From Mesobacillus jeotgali (GTDB taxonomy: Bacteria > Bacillota > Bacilli > Bacillales > Cytobacillaceae), in NCBI RefSeq assembly GCF_002874535.1, contig NZ_CP025025.1:1845526-1909525 (forward strand): DNA of 64,000 bases, in the 5' to 3' direction. Under the pieces are notes generated by a model. It had not been told where the DNA came from and made no database searches. It saw nothing but the letters and a program-made list of their open reading frames with translations. Below are positions 34,193-42,302 of the stretch, in pieces. A program made the translations under genes and the position numbers. Each line of letters begins with the position of its first letter. Position 1 is the stretch's first letter.

Positions 34193-34615
34193 ATGAACAG
34201 CGATTTTACCCTGGCCATTCACAGTTTAACCCTGCTTGCACTGCAGCCGGACAGAATGTCGACAAGCGAAGCCATCTCAGAGAGTGCAGGGGTTCATCCC
34301 GTGCGGATCCGTAAAGTGCTGGGCTTGTTAAAAAAGCATGGTATTATCAAATCAAAAGAAGGAACCGGAGGCGGCTTCATTTTTGCGCTCGATCTAAATG
34401 AAGTAAACCTTTGGGATATATATAAACTGACCTCCGAAGGTGCACTGCAGCCAAAGTGCCCTGACTCTAATGAAAAGTGTGTCGTCGGAGCGAATATGCA
34501 CAAGGTCCTGTTTGCTATTTTCCTCGGTGCCGAAGAACACTTGGGAGAATATTTGAAGGATTATTCAATCAAAGAAATAGTGGACCTGGTTAAAGAAACG
34601 AACTGTTGTGACTAA
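34193..34615 (+). CDS. Rrf2-family regulator (SaiR/YwnA-like)
   Basis: 140 residues, start after TTAGGAGGC. The N-terminal winged helix contains HPVRIRKVLGLLKKHGIIKS and KEGTGGGFIFALDLNEVNL (wing). A CPDSNEKC pair occurs in the regulatory region, but not the three-Cys pattern of iron-sulfur Rrf2 proteins such as IscR or NsrR, so it is more like YwnA or SaiR. By analogy with B. anthracis SaiR it should repress the upstream spx gene, perhaps through the CTGTAA-N9-TTACAG dyads (inference). Confidence 0.88.
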   Translation: MNSDFTLAIHSLTLLALQPDRMSTSEAISESAGVHPVRIRKVLGLLKKHGIIKSKEGTGGGFIFALDLNEVNLWDIYKLTSEGALQPKCPDSNEKCVVGANMHKVLFAIFLGAEEHLGEYLKDYSIKEIVDLVKETNCCD

Positions 34616-34640
34616 GGAGCTACGACTTCTTAGTTGGTAA

Positions 34641-34661
34641 ATGTAATGAAAAATATTACAG
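34641..34661. promoter_or_regulatory. Operator-like inverted repeat O3 (TGTAA-N9-TTACA)
   Basis: Third copy of the dyad, 24 bases before the IDEAL-domain gene; the left outer base is A instead of C. Confidence 0.65.
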
Positions 34662-34684
34662 ATTAAATGAATGAGGTGACTTAT

Positions 34685-35017
34685 ATGTTGTCCAATAATA
34701 ACAGTATTTTAAAAGTAGGCGATTGGATTAAGGGGAAATCCCGGGATGGTGAATTATTCATCGGATATATAGAGTCACTTGATATTTTGGATGAAAAGGT
34801 TAATGCAACGATCACATCAAGTGACGACGAAACCATTGTTGGCAAAACGATACCGATTTCCACAAGTGGAATCAAGAAACTGCCAGAACCGAAAGTGAAA
34901 AACAAAGAGCAAATTCAATATCTCATTGATCTGGCGCTTGCCACGGGGGATGAAGAGTGGTTCCTGGAGCTTTCTGAAAAGCTGAATTCGATGAGGGAGT
35001 TAGTTAAAGGTGTGTAA
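34685..35017 (+). CDS. IDEAL-domain protein
   Basis: 110 residues from ATG at 34685, after GAGGTGA. The N-terminal part is a small SH3-like beta region (VGDWIKGKSRDGELFIGYIE). The C-terminal 35 residues contain KEQIQYLIDLALATGDEEWF, the IDEAL motif found in short Bacillus proteins. Because operator O3 lies directly upstream, it probably belongs to the same regulon as spx. Confidence 0.85.
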   Translation: MLSNNNSILKVGDWIKGKSRDGELFIGYIESLDILDEKVNATITSSDDETIVGKTIPISTSGIKKLPEPKVKNKEQIQYLIDLALATGDEEWFLELSEKLNSMRELVKGV

Positions 35018-35024
35018 AAGTGAA

Positions 35025-35062
35025 GACGGTCCTTCCTATAAAAAATAGAGGACCGTCCTTTT
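35025..35062. terminator. Bidirectional terminator
   Basis: GACGGTCCT / AGGACCGTC stem with CTTTTC, between converging genes. Confidence 0.85.
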
Positions 35063-35063
35063 C

Positions 35064-35813
35064 TTATTTCATTCCTAGTGCCTTTTTGGTGGCTGACCCG
35101 GCGATTCCGTCTACCTTCAGATTCTTTGCTTTTTGGAATTTCTTTACGGCGGCTTCTGTGGCTGGCCCGAATACTCCGTCGATTCCTTTTGTGCTGTAGC
35201 CCTTCTTCGTTAGGGCCTGTTGAAGCTGCTTCACTTCTGCGCCTCGCATGCCTTTTTTAAGGACGGTGCTTGTTGGTGCAGCGATGACTGGAACAGCAGC
35301 CTGACCTGTAACCTTATATCCGTTAGCGGATGCGATCGCGTTAAAGGACTTTTTGGAAGTTGTGATCACAACCGGAGTATTGACTTTCACCTGATCATAA
35401 AGCCACTGTACCTCGTTATCATACATCCGGACGCAGCCAGCACTTACATATCCGCCGATTGACTTAGGATTATTGTTGCCGTGGATGGCATACGTTGTTC
35501 CCCATGTTCCTCTCGCATTTATGCCGAGCCACCTGTCTCCTAGTGGATTTCGCGGGTCTCCTCCAGGGATATTCCCACTGTAATAAGGGCGATTCTTGAT
35601 TTTGTTAACGATTTTGAACTTGCCCTCTGGGGTATACGAAGCTTTCCTCCCAGTTCCCACCTTGAACGTTTTTACCAGTTTATTATTCTTGTAATAAGCC
35701 AGTTGGTTGTTAGACTTATTGATGATGATCATGTCTCCGCCAGCTGCCTCTGCAGGTGCCTCCAAGAACAACAGCGATACTAGAAGTATCATCGAAACCA
35801 GCAACTTTTTCAT
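35064..35813 (-). CDS. Secreted L,D-transpeptidase (YkuD) with peptidoglycan-binding domain
   Basis: 249 residues. The signal peptide ends near APAEAAGG. The YkuD catalytic domain spans about residues 27-155 and has the catalytic set IHGNNNPKSIGGYVSAGCVR (His and nucleophile Cys in the SxGC motif). A Pro/Ala linker leads to a C-terminal PG_binding_1 domain (VKQLQQALTKKGYSTKGIDG, VFGPATEAAVKKFQKAKNL). It forms 3-3 cross-links or attaches proteins in the cell wall or spore cortex. Confidence 0.93.
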   Translation of the reverse strand: MKKLLVSMILLVSLLFLEAPAEAAGGDMIIINKSNNQLAYYKNNKLVKTFKVGTGRKASYTPEGKFKIVNKIKNRPYYSGNIPGGDPRNPLGDRWLGINARGTWGTTYAIHGNNNPKSIGGYVSAGCVRMYDNEVQWLYDQVKVNTPVVITTSKKSFNAIASANGYKVTGQAAVPVIAAPTSTVLKKGMRGAEVKQLQQALTKKGYSTKGIDGVFGPATEAAVKKFQKAKNLKVDGIAGSATKKALGMK

Positions 35814-36057
35814 TACCCAACCCCCTTGATCTCATTTGCAGGCCTATCTTCCTGAATGGTCTACGGCCGTGCAATATAGAAAACGTATTTTCACTTTTAT
35901 AAACGATTTTTTATGATAAAAGTTACATATATTACCGTTATATGGAAATAATTCGTGTGACAAAAAAATCGAGTTATATGTCGTTTTATGAAGGTTTTTT
36001 TAAAAAAACGGTTCAATTTCCGAAAACCTTCCCATAATGGGTAAGGAAGGAGTGGGA

Positions 36058-36753
36058 GTGTTGAATCATTATTTATCAATTGCCGTAGAATTAACGAGCG
36101 GATTTGTATTTCTATTTATCATGACAAAATTACAAGGGAAGACGCAGTTCTCCCAGATTACTCCCTTTGACTTTGTTTCAGCGATCATCCTTGGTGAGCT
36201 GGTAGGGAATGCCATTTATGACCATGAGGTAAAGATAGGGGAAATTGCCTTTGCCGTGACCTTGTGGGGAGTGCTTGTATATGTTACAGAGACAGTTACA
36301 CAAAAGTTCCTCGCGTCAAGGAAGTTGCTTGAGGGCGAGCCAAACATAGTGGTCCGCAAAGGAAAGATTAAATTCGAGGCTTTGAAAAAAGCAAAGCTAG
36401 ATATCAACCAGTTACAGAGTCTTGTAAGACAACAAGGCTACTTTTCGCTTCGCGAAGTAGAATATGCAATCATCGAAACGAATGGAATGGTCAGTGTCCT
36501 GCCCAAAGCAGATTATGACACGCCTAAAAATAGCGATATGAAAATCAAAGCAGACGATCCAAGCTTACCAGTTAATATGATTCTTGATGGGGAAGTAGTT
36601 CGCGAAAACTTAAAAGAAGCAGGCTTGGATGAACAGTGGCTTAAAAATGAATTAGAGAAGCAAAAAATCCACCATGTTGAAGATGTTCTATTCGCGGAAT
36701 GGATGGAGAATGAACCACTTTTTGTGCTGGAATATGAGAAGAAAGCGAATTGA
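36058..36753 (+). CDS. YetF/DUF421-family membrane protein
   Basis: About 232 residues; AAGGAGTG favours GTG at 36058 over ATG at 36037. Three membrane helices (the last near LWGVLVYVTETVTQ) precede two soluble modules: LLEGEPNIVVRKGKIKFEAL, then ARG-rich LRE-VEYAIIETNGMVSVLPKA. This is the DUF421 architecture (YcaP/YetF), a family whose Bacillus members are linked to spore membranes. Specific role here unknown. Confidence 0.88.
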   Translation: MLNHYLSIAVELTSGFVFLFIMTKLQGKTQFSQITPFDFVSAIILGELVGNAIYDHEVKIGEIAFAVTLWGVLVYVTETVTQKFLASRKLLEGEPNIVVRKGKIKFEALKKAKLDINQLQSLVRQQGYFSLREVEYAIIETNGMVSVLPKADYDTPKNSDMKIKADDPSLPVNMILDGEVVRENLKEAGLDEQWLKNELEKQKIHHVEDVLFAEWMENEPLFVLEYEKKAN

Positions 36754-36839
36754 GCATTAGCTGCGCCAGGCACTTGGTGAGTCAGCTTTCTTTTATTCTC
36801 TAGTTGATTTTGTACCCTGTTTATCTTTGTCTCAACTTG

Positions 36840-37003
36840 GCCAACGGGAATTAATTCATGTTCAACGAGGATTAAAAATTGGGTCAACGGGGATTAAAAG
36901 AGGACCAACGAGGATTAAATTGGTCTAACCGTTAAAAAATCTTCTTCAACCGTTAAATTATTTGCGCTAACCGTATAATTATTGGAGCCAACTGTTAAAT
37001 TAC
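36840..37003 (+). repeat. Array of eight ~22-bp repeat units in two sub-families
   Basis: First four units carry CAACGGGGATTAA (near 36841, 36862, 36884, 36906); the next four carry TAACCGTTAAATTA (near 36925, 36947, 36967, 36988). Units occur every 19-23 bases. No spacers are conserved and no frame is open. The 700-base gap from 36754 to 37449 also holds terminators and a gene fragment. Confidence 0.8.
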
Positions 37004-37026
37004 GAATTATTTACGGTCTAAGCACG

Positions 37027-37067
37027 AAAAAGCTGAACCTATGAATGAAAATTAGGTTCAGCTTTTT
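37027..37067 (-). terminator. Terminator after the minus-strand gene fragment
   Basis: AAAAAGCTGAACCT / AGGTTCAGCTTTTT stem. Confidence 0.85.
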
Positions 37068-37068
37068 G

Positions 37069-37224
37069 CTATCTGCTGTTCAGTTTTGAGCTTAGCCAGA
37101 AAAAAAACATCGGATTCAGCACACTCAAAGCCAAAATGATCAAAGCGAGGAAAAAAGTCGTTGGGTCTCCGCCAAGACCGATTTCATCAACAAAAGACCT
37201 CCATGCCTTATTGTCCCAGCCTGT
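37069..37224 (-). pseudogene. Fragment of a small membrane-protein gene
   Basis: An open minus-strand frame of 51 codons reading GWDNKAWRSFVDEIGLGG, then a membrane helix ending WLSSKLNSR, followed two bases later by a terminator. No start codon or ribosome site is present at its head and an upstream in-frame stop closes it, so it looks like the surviving 3' end of a gene. Confidence 0.4.
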
Positions 37225-37233
37225 TCATAAAAT

Positions 37234-37262
37234 AGGACGGTTCCAAACAATGGAACCGTCCT
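37234..37262. terminator. Perfect hairpin, likely terminator
   Basis: AGGACGGTTCC / GGAACCGTCCT, followed by TATTTTAT on the minus strand. Confidence 0.6.
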
Positions 37263-37420
37263 GCTGATAGAAGGAGATCAAAAGGACTATTTGGTCAGCG
37301 ACCGGCCATTGCCATAGTAGGTTATGGGTTAAAGGTGAAGAAGTAATTGGTCAATGTTCATTGGTTTGCCATTGGCCATCCCTAATCTACTATTAGATGG
37401 TAAAAAGTTCTCCCTCTATC

Positions 37421-37449
37421 CCTTGGAGGGGAGTCTCACCGCTCCAAGG
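37421..37449 (-). terminator. Hairpin directly after the minus-strand gene
   Basis: CCTTGGAG / CTCCAAGG stem starting at the stop codon of the gene at 37450; T run is weak. Confidence 0.5.
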
Positions 37450-37965
37450 TTAAAAATACTTTTCGCTGTCAAAATCCAGTTCAATGGTGTAGTTTTTGGC
37501 ATTAATCAAATTGGAGAGCTTGTTAGCGTGCCGTTCAGCTTCCAAAGACTTAACACGGTATGTTTCAGGGTCAAAAGTTGCAACGCGGACCATCACCATC
37601 GTCTCGCTGTATGAGTAGGCTGTTTCCTCTTTGAGCGCCGAGCCGAATTCCTTCATCTTCCTGGCTTTTGCTCGCAGCTGTGTGGCAAGTTCGATTGCTT
37701 CAACAATCGTTAAAGATTCATTGTTAAAAGGAATCTCGTTGTCTATATTCGCACGATATACCAGTTTATCGAGCAAGCGGAAATCCTTTCGTACCTCATC
37801 CATCTCCTGCTCAACATCTGCAAGAGTCCTAGTTTGCTTGGGAATTTCACTTCCTTTTTCAATCGTAACAAAAGCGACCCGGTCCATTTCTTCTTCAAGC
37901 TCATGAATTCTTTTAGCCAATACACTTTTTAGTTTAACTGCCTCGGCAAGTGTTATCTTGTTCAT
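37450..37965 (-). CDS. DIP1984/DUF6847 (septicolysin-like) family protein
   Basis: 171 residues from the ATG at 37965, preceded by AGAGGGG; an upstream in-frame extension to 38064 lacks a ribosome site. It is all helical and coiled-coil rich: LAEAVKLKSVLAKRIHELEE at the start, a central RLLDKLVYRANIDNEIPF, then SLTIVEAIELATQLRAKARK. This is the DIP1984 pattern. The name septicolysin is historical; no activity should be assumed. Confidence 0.7.
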   Translation of the reverse strand: MNKITLAEAVKLKSVLAKRIHELEEEMDRVAFVTIEKGSEIPKQTRTLADVEQEMDEVRKDFRLLDKLVYRANIDNEIPFNNESLTIVEAIELATQLRAKARKMKEFGSALKEETAYSYSETMVMVRVATFDPETYRVKSLEAERHANKLSNLINAKNYTIELDFDSEKYF

Positions 37966-38196
37966 GATCGAACCCCTCTTATATGTGGCTTTATTTTTAA
38001 AATATAACATAAGGAAAAACTTGGTACAATCATAAGTAAGAAGCAGTAAACTTGTTTTCACCAATTATAACATCCGATAAAAAACCGTTACTTCATCTTA
38101 AAGAAATGTTATGCGTATAGGAATCTGCGCAACTCTGAAACTAAAACTTCACCCAAACGTATTAGAGATTAAAAGACTAATACAAGGAGTTAACTA

Positions 38197-38328
38197 ATGG
38201 GTTACTTTGAAAGAGTGAAAGAAATTCAGCAACTTCAATGGGAGTTATTTATTGATTATTGGTATTTGTATATGGGCCTTGTTTTACTGGGAATAGTCCT
38301 ATTCTTATTATGGATTATTAAGAAATAG
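38197..38328 (+). CDS. 43-residue single-span membrane protein
   Basis: ATG after AAGGAG. MGYFERVKEIQQLQWELFID precedes the helix YLYMGLVLLGIVLFLLWII and a KK tail. Strong ribosome site; unrecognised. Confidence 0.6.
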   Translation: MGYFERVKEIQQLQWELFIDYWYLYMGLVLLGIVLFLLWIIKK

Positions 38329-38401
38329 AAATATTGTATTAAAAGTTGAAGTTAAGTGCATAAGAACACGAATTAGGGAACACTTAAATGAGGTGTTTCC
38401 T

Positions 38402-39115
38402 ATGAGAACTTATACCAGTTTGATAATAATATTCCTTATTATGATTAACCCTGCTATTGCAGGTGCAGACATTGATGGATATGAAATGGTTAGTGAGAAT
38501 AATAAAGAAAATATAATCCTTTACGGTAAAAAAATGGATGGTTTATATAGGGCATTTAAAATGGATTTCAAAGGGAGAATTTACACAAGACCTTTTTGGA
38601 ATAGCGAAACAAGTCCTGCATATGCTCCTCAAATTTTTTATTTAGACATCAACAAAGACCAAAAGGAAGAGCTAGTCGTTACCTTGACAACTGGGCATGG
38701 TACAGGTTTGTTATGGGAAGAAGTTCATGTTTTTAACACGCTAAATAATCGACTAAACGTAAACGAAGTGATTGTGGATAGTCCTTTGGCAATCATTTAT
38801 AAGAACGTAAAAACAAAGTTATCTAATGAAGAAGCAGAAATCCATATAGGAGATATAGAGTACAAAGTCGATATAACCCCTTACGAAATCAAACCTGAAA
38901 ACTTATTTGATGATATAGGTTTTGGGAGCATTATTGATTATGAAGTAATTAACAATCATCTTATGGTCAGAGTAAGCGGTCAAATAACACCTGCTTCGTT
39001 TGTCGGAGATATAATCATTACTTATGAATACCGTGATAAAATGTATCAAGCGAAAGCAATCGAATTTATAACTGATATTGATAAAAACCCCTTTTATGGT
39101 CCAGTGAAGGATTAG
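38402..39115 (+). CDS. Secreted protein of unknown function
   Basis: 237 residues from ATG at 38402, after GAGGTG. The signal peptide is cleaved near AIAGAD. The mature protein is beta-rich and includes IFYLDINKDQKEELVVTLTT followed by GHGTG, a D-x-[ND]-x-D-like loop typical of FG-GAP or VCBS-type calcium-binding repeats. A second domain ends VSGQITPASFVGDIIITYEY. Function unknown. Confidence 0.7.
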   Translation: MRTYTSLIIIFLIMINPAIAGADIDGYEMVSENNKENIILYGKKMDGLYRAFKMDFKGRIYTRPFWNSETSPAYAPQIFYLDINKDQKEELVVTLTTGHGTGLLWEEVHVFNTLNNRLNVNEVIVDSPLAIIYKNVKTKLSNEEAEIHIGDIEYKVDITPYEIKPENLFDDIGFGSIIDYEVINNHLMVRVSGQITPASFVGDIIITYEYRDKMYQAKAIEFITDIDKNPFYGPVKD

Positions 39116-39155
39116 GTGATATTCAACTAACGTTTGCTCATGTCAAAGATGGGAT

Positions 39156-39197
39156 AAAAAAAAGCTCATTCCTTAGAAATAGGAAATGAGCATTTTT
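39156..39197. terminator. Terminator between converging genes
   Basis: GCTCATTCCT / AGGAAATGAGC stem flanked by A7 and T6 runs. Confidence 0.88.
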
Positions 39198-39279
39198 TCC
39201 AACTTACCAAAGATCTCTGAATCTGGTGTTTCTGATTGCCTGTTAAATGGAACACACCTAGACTAATGAAAAGCGAGAA

Positions 39280-40047
39280 TTATTCCGGACTTACTTCAAT
39301 CGATTCTTCTGTATGGTAATGTATATTGCCTTTTTCTATATGAATTTTCACAGTGAAATGCCCTTTCGCAGGGAAGGTGTGATCAGCGGAATAAGTGCCA
39401 GGTGAAACTTCCTTCGCGTTGATGAACTGATGTTTAGTTTCGTTCGCTGCCCAGATTTCAAAACGGACATTCGCACCGGAAATAAGCTGTTCTTCCTGAG
39501 CAATCATAACTGTCAACTCAGCTGGTTGATTGCTTTTTATCGTTGAAGGAGCATGGAAATCAACCGTTACCTCGCTATTATGGTGATCGTTATGACCATG
39601 ATCGGAATGGTTTTCATTTTCTCCGTCAGCAGTGTGACCGTGATTGGATTCGTCTCCCAGTACAATTACTTCTTTCTTTGGCATACTGTGCATCCGGTTT
39701 GCCGTCGTATGAGCGACGATGAAATAATTGCCGCCTTCGCTAAAGCTTTTCTTGATTGAATAGGTGCCGTCCTTCTCGTTGTGAGCTGGTATCATTTCAT
39801 GGTCTTCCTGACCAGATTTCCAGATTTCAAATTTAACCTCATCTGCATCAGTGACTTTTTCCTCACCCTGAATTACTTCTGCTTTGATTGTAATTTCCCT
39901 ATTCATCTCGATTTTTTCAGGAGTGATAATTGAGACTTCTAAAAGTTCGGGGACGTCCTCAAGAGCATCTTCCTTAGGTTCCGAACCAGCTGAACATGCT
40001 GTCAACAGCAGCATGACTGCAATAAAAAAGAACAATATTTTCTTCAT
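39280..40047 (-). CDS. Lipoprotein with two YtkA/FixH-like domains and a His-rich linker
   Basis: 255 residues. The lipobox is LLLTAC (Cys18). Two homologous beta-sandwich domains each contain the FEIW motif (VKFEIWKSGQEDHEMIPAHN and VRFEIWAANETKHQFINAKE) and a following YS or YFIV strand, the YtkA-like pattern. They are joined by a linker rich in His, Asp and Asn (HSDHGHNDHHNS) that could bind copper or another metal. Duplication of the domain within one chain is evident. Confidence 0.82.
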   Translation of the reverse strand: MKKILFFFIAVMLLLTACSAGSEPKEDALEDVPELLEVSIITPEKIEMNREITIKAEVIQGEEKVTDADEVKFEIWKSGQEDHEMIPAHNEKDGTYSIKKSFSEGGNYFIVAHTTANRMHSMPKKEVIVLGDESNHGHTADGENENHSDHGHNDHHNSEVTVDFHAPSTIKSNQPAELTVMIAQEEQLISGANVRFEIWAANETKHQFINAKEVSPGTYSADHTFPAKGHFTVKIHIEKGNIHYHTEESIEVSPE

Positions 40048-40200
40048 AAATACTAAACTCCATTCGTCAATTTAATTTCTCAACAATATTAAGCTGTAAA
40101 TGTGATAAATGTATGAAAATCTGCCGCGGAATAATTTATTTTTGTTGCGTGGTTTGGATAGATAATAATTATACGGGGAAATTAATTCAGGGTGATGTAG

Positions 40201-40740
40201 ATGCACAAGAAGTTTTTCCATTTGTTTATTTTTAGTATCATATTATTTTGGATACATAGTGGAACAGCGAATGCGACCTATGATAAGCCAAGACCATTAG
40301 AAGAAATCTTTCCCGAAATAGGCTATAAAACGGTTGAAGATGCAGTGCAGGAATTCGAACATCATTTCAATAAAGATTTAAAGTTGCCTTTGAGAGTGCC
40401 ACCTATAGACTTTACGCATCATTTTGGAAGGTTCAATGATTTAGAAGGGGAGATAAATGACTCTTTGGAAATCGAATTAATTAGTGATATGTCGGCTGAG
40501 CACCATTATAAAATTAATGTTCGACCTGCTAAGTATAAGATCCCACTGAAAGCTAAGAACGTAATTAAATTAAAGAATGGAAACGATGCTATTTATACAG
40601 ATGTCTCAGGTTTTAACCTGTTGGTCTTTGAAAGAGATGGCTGGCAGTATATTCTGAGCATTGATAAAAGAGTATCAGAACAAGTGACTCCAGATGTATT
40701 TGTTGAAATAGCTAATTCAATTGGTGTTCAAGGTGAATAA
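40201..40740 (+). CDS. Secreted protein, DUF4367-like
   Basis: 179 residues; the signal peptide is cleaved near GTANATYD. The C-terminal half contains KLKNGNDAIYTDVSGFNLLV followed by FERDGWQYILSIDKR and IANSI, resembling the DUF4367 domain seen on anti-sigma factors and lipoproteins. Function unknown. Confidence 0.6.
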   Translation: MHKKFFHLFIFSIILFWIHSGTANATYDKPRPLEEIFPEIGYKTVEDAVQEFEHHFNKDLKLPLRVPPIDFTHHFGRFNDLEGEINDSLEIELISDMSAEHHYKINVRPAKYKIPLKAKNVIKLKNGNDAIYTDVSGFNLLVFERDGWQYILSIDKRVSEQVTPDVFVEIANSIGVQGE

Positions 40741-40797
40741 TCTTACTTATCAAACATCTACAAATAAAAACTTGAAAACATGTCAATTTTGATAGAA

Positions 40798-40824
40798 AAA
40801 CCCGGCTCTCCATGATCCGGGTTT
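40798..40824 (-). terminator. Terminator of the DUF2164 gene
   Basis: AAACCCGG / CCGGGTTT stem; the A tract on its left gives a T run on the minus strand. Confidence 0.75.
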
Positions 40825-40834
40825 CTGGCATGTA

Positions 40835-41080
40835 CTATTTCCTTATTGGCTGCTCCAATGTTAACATTTCCTCTTCCATAGAAGAATGTTGTTGATTTAC
40901 AACTTGGATGGCATCTAATACGGCTGCGTTATAAAAGTGGGGTCCTAGTGATTCTTTAATGAAGTCAAGGACTCTTTCAGCTGCAAATTCCGAAATTTCT
41001 TCATCTCTTTCGTCTGCAAAAAACCTCTGGATATCAGATATCATTTCTTGCTGCTGCTCTTTTTTAAACTTATAAAACAT
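40835..41080 (-). CDS. DUF2164-family protein
   Basis: 81 residues, helical. LGPHFYNAAVLDAIQVV matches the 'LGpyfYNqaI.DA' signature of DUF2164. Start ATG follows GAGAGGAGTGG. Function unknown. Confidence 0.85.
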   Translation of the reverse strand: MFYKFKKEQQQEMISDIQRFFADERDEEISEFAAERVLDFIKESLGPHFYNAAVLDAIQVVNQQHSSMEEEMLTLEQPIRK

Positions 41081-41227
41081 AGCAGACCACTCCTCTCGAA
41101 TTCATACAAGGAACACTTTATCTATAAATTTATCTAAATTACAGTCTTTATTTTTTTCTTTATTTATGTCAATTGAGACCGTGTAGCTACAGGGAACAAT
41201 AGGGCAAAGAAAAATTGTATAAAAACA

Positions 41228-41261
41228 AAAGGCTGAACCATCACATGCTGGTTCAGCCTTT
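41228..41261 (-). terminator. Terminator of the endonuclease gene
   Basis: AAAGGCTGAACCA / TGGTTCAGCCTTT stem overlapping the stop codon region. Confidence 0.8.
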
Positions 41262-42198
41262 ACCATGGAAATTCAATCTTCTCCGCTAATTCTGGAAAAT
41301 CGATGAACGGGTTGCGATTTCCCTGGATATAGTAAATGGCTTGATTGCGGTGCTGTTCGTAGAGTGTGGGCGGGAATTCCTTGTTCCAGCGGACGAGCAG
41401 CGGGATATCGACTTTCTTTTTGAATTCGTTCTTTACTCTTTTAGGATATCTCAGGAAAAAATAAAGCATGGCCCGAGCGGAGGCTCCTTTACCGTGTTCA
41501 GGTTCAAACTCGAAGCCTGTGGTGACTCCGCAGTTATTCTGAATAGGCTCATCGTCACGTTCCGGATTGTAAAAATCAAAGTCGGCAAATGGGTAGTTGG
41601 AACGGGAGATGTTGCAATCCGGTTCGCAGACAAACAGGTGGTGGAGGTCACCTTTCATCGGTTCGGCACCTTCAAACCAGGACTGCGGAACAATATGTTC
41701 TGTGTTCATCTTGAAATGGTCCTCAAAAACCTTCAAATCCTTAATTGAATCAAATCCATTCACCTGGATCTTGCGTGATCGCCGCCTGAACTCATCGTAT
41801 TTTTCCCTCAGTGTTTCGTTATCTTCAATCAACAGTGACTCAGGATTCTTCTTCTGGGAGGAATAGACACTCTTCGCAGAACCGTCCGGATATAAATCGA
41901 CCCATGTATACAAATACAAATCCTTTGCCAGGAAGTAGGGCAGTTGATTCTTATGTGATTGGAACACGATTGTATGGAATTTGTAAAAGAGGGCCAGCCC
42001 CGATAGATCTAGCTTTTGCGCCCCCCGGTAATATTCCTTGATATCCAGCTCATCCTGGTCTGGATCATAATATAGCTGCTGATTACTCTGGATATTACGC
42101 CGGTTTTCCTTCAGGATCGTAAGCAGCTTTTTCAGATCAAGTGAATCGTACTTATGGTCCCAGCGGTTTTGTTGCCGTTGTTTTTTATACTTTGACAT
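41260..42198 (-). CDS. Endonuclease I (EndA/NucM)-family nuclease
   Basis: 312 residues. The catalytic motif NTEHIVPQSWFEG contains the His-metal-type general base, followed by DLHHLFVCEPDCNISRSNYP and the C-terminal GKGASARAMLYFFLRYP, as in the endonuclease I family. Unlike secreted relatives, it has no signal peptide; the N-terminus is basic and hydrophilic (MSKYKKQRQQNRWDHKY). Either it acts in the cytoplasm or it leaves by another route. It cleaves DNA or RNA non-specifically in known members. Confidence 0.85.
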   Translation of the reverse strand: MSKYKKQRQQNRWDHKYDSLDLKKLLTILKENRRNIQSNQQLYYDPDQDELDIKEYYRGAQKLDLSGLALFYKFHTIVFQSHKNQLPYFLAKDLYLYTWVDLYPDGSAKSVYSSQKKNPESLLIEDNETLREKYDEFRRRSRKIQVNGFDSIKDLKVFEDHFKMNTEHIVPQSWFEGAEPMKGDLHHLFVCEPDCNISRSNYPFADFDFYNPERDDEPIQNNCGVTTGFEFEPEHGKGASARAMLYFFLRYPKRVKNEFKKKVDIPLLVRWNKEFPPTLYEQHRNQAIYYIQGNRNPFIDFPELAEKIEFPW

Positions 42199-42302
42199 AC
42201 CGGACTCCTCATTCTTGTCATGGTATCACTATTTTACCCTTTAACAGATTGTCCTTCAAAGACTTGGGAGGATAAAATGCTCGAATAAGGAGTTTTCAAT
42301 TA

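Noticed and set aside
36840..37003. Possible CRISPR array
   Set aside because: Period of about 22 bases leaves no room for spacers, units are not identical, and no cas genes are present.
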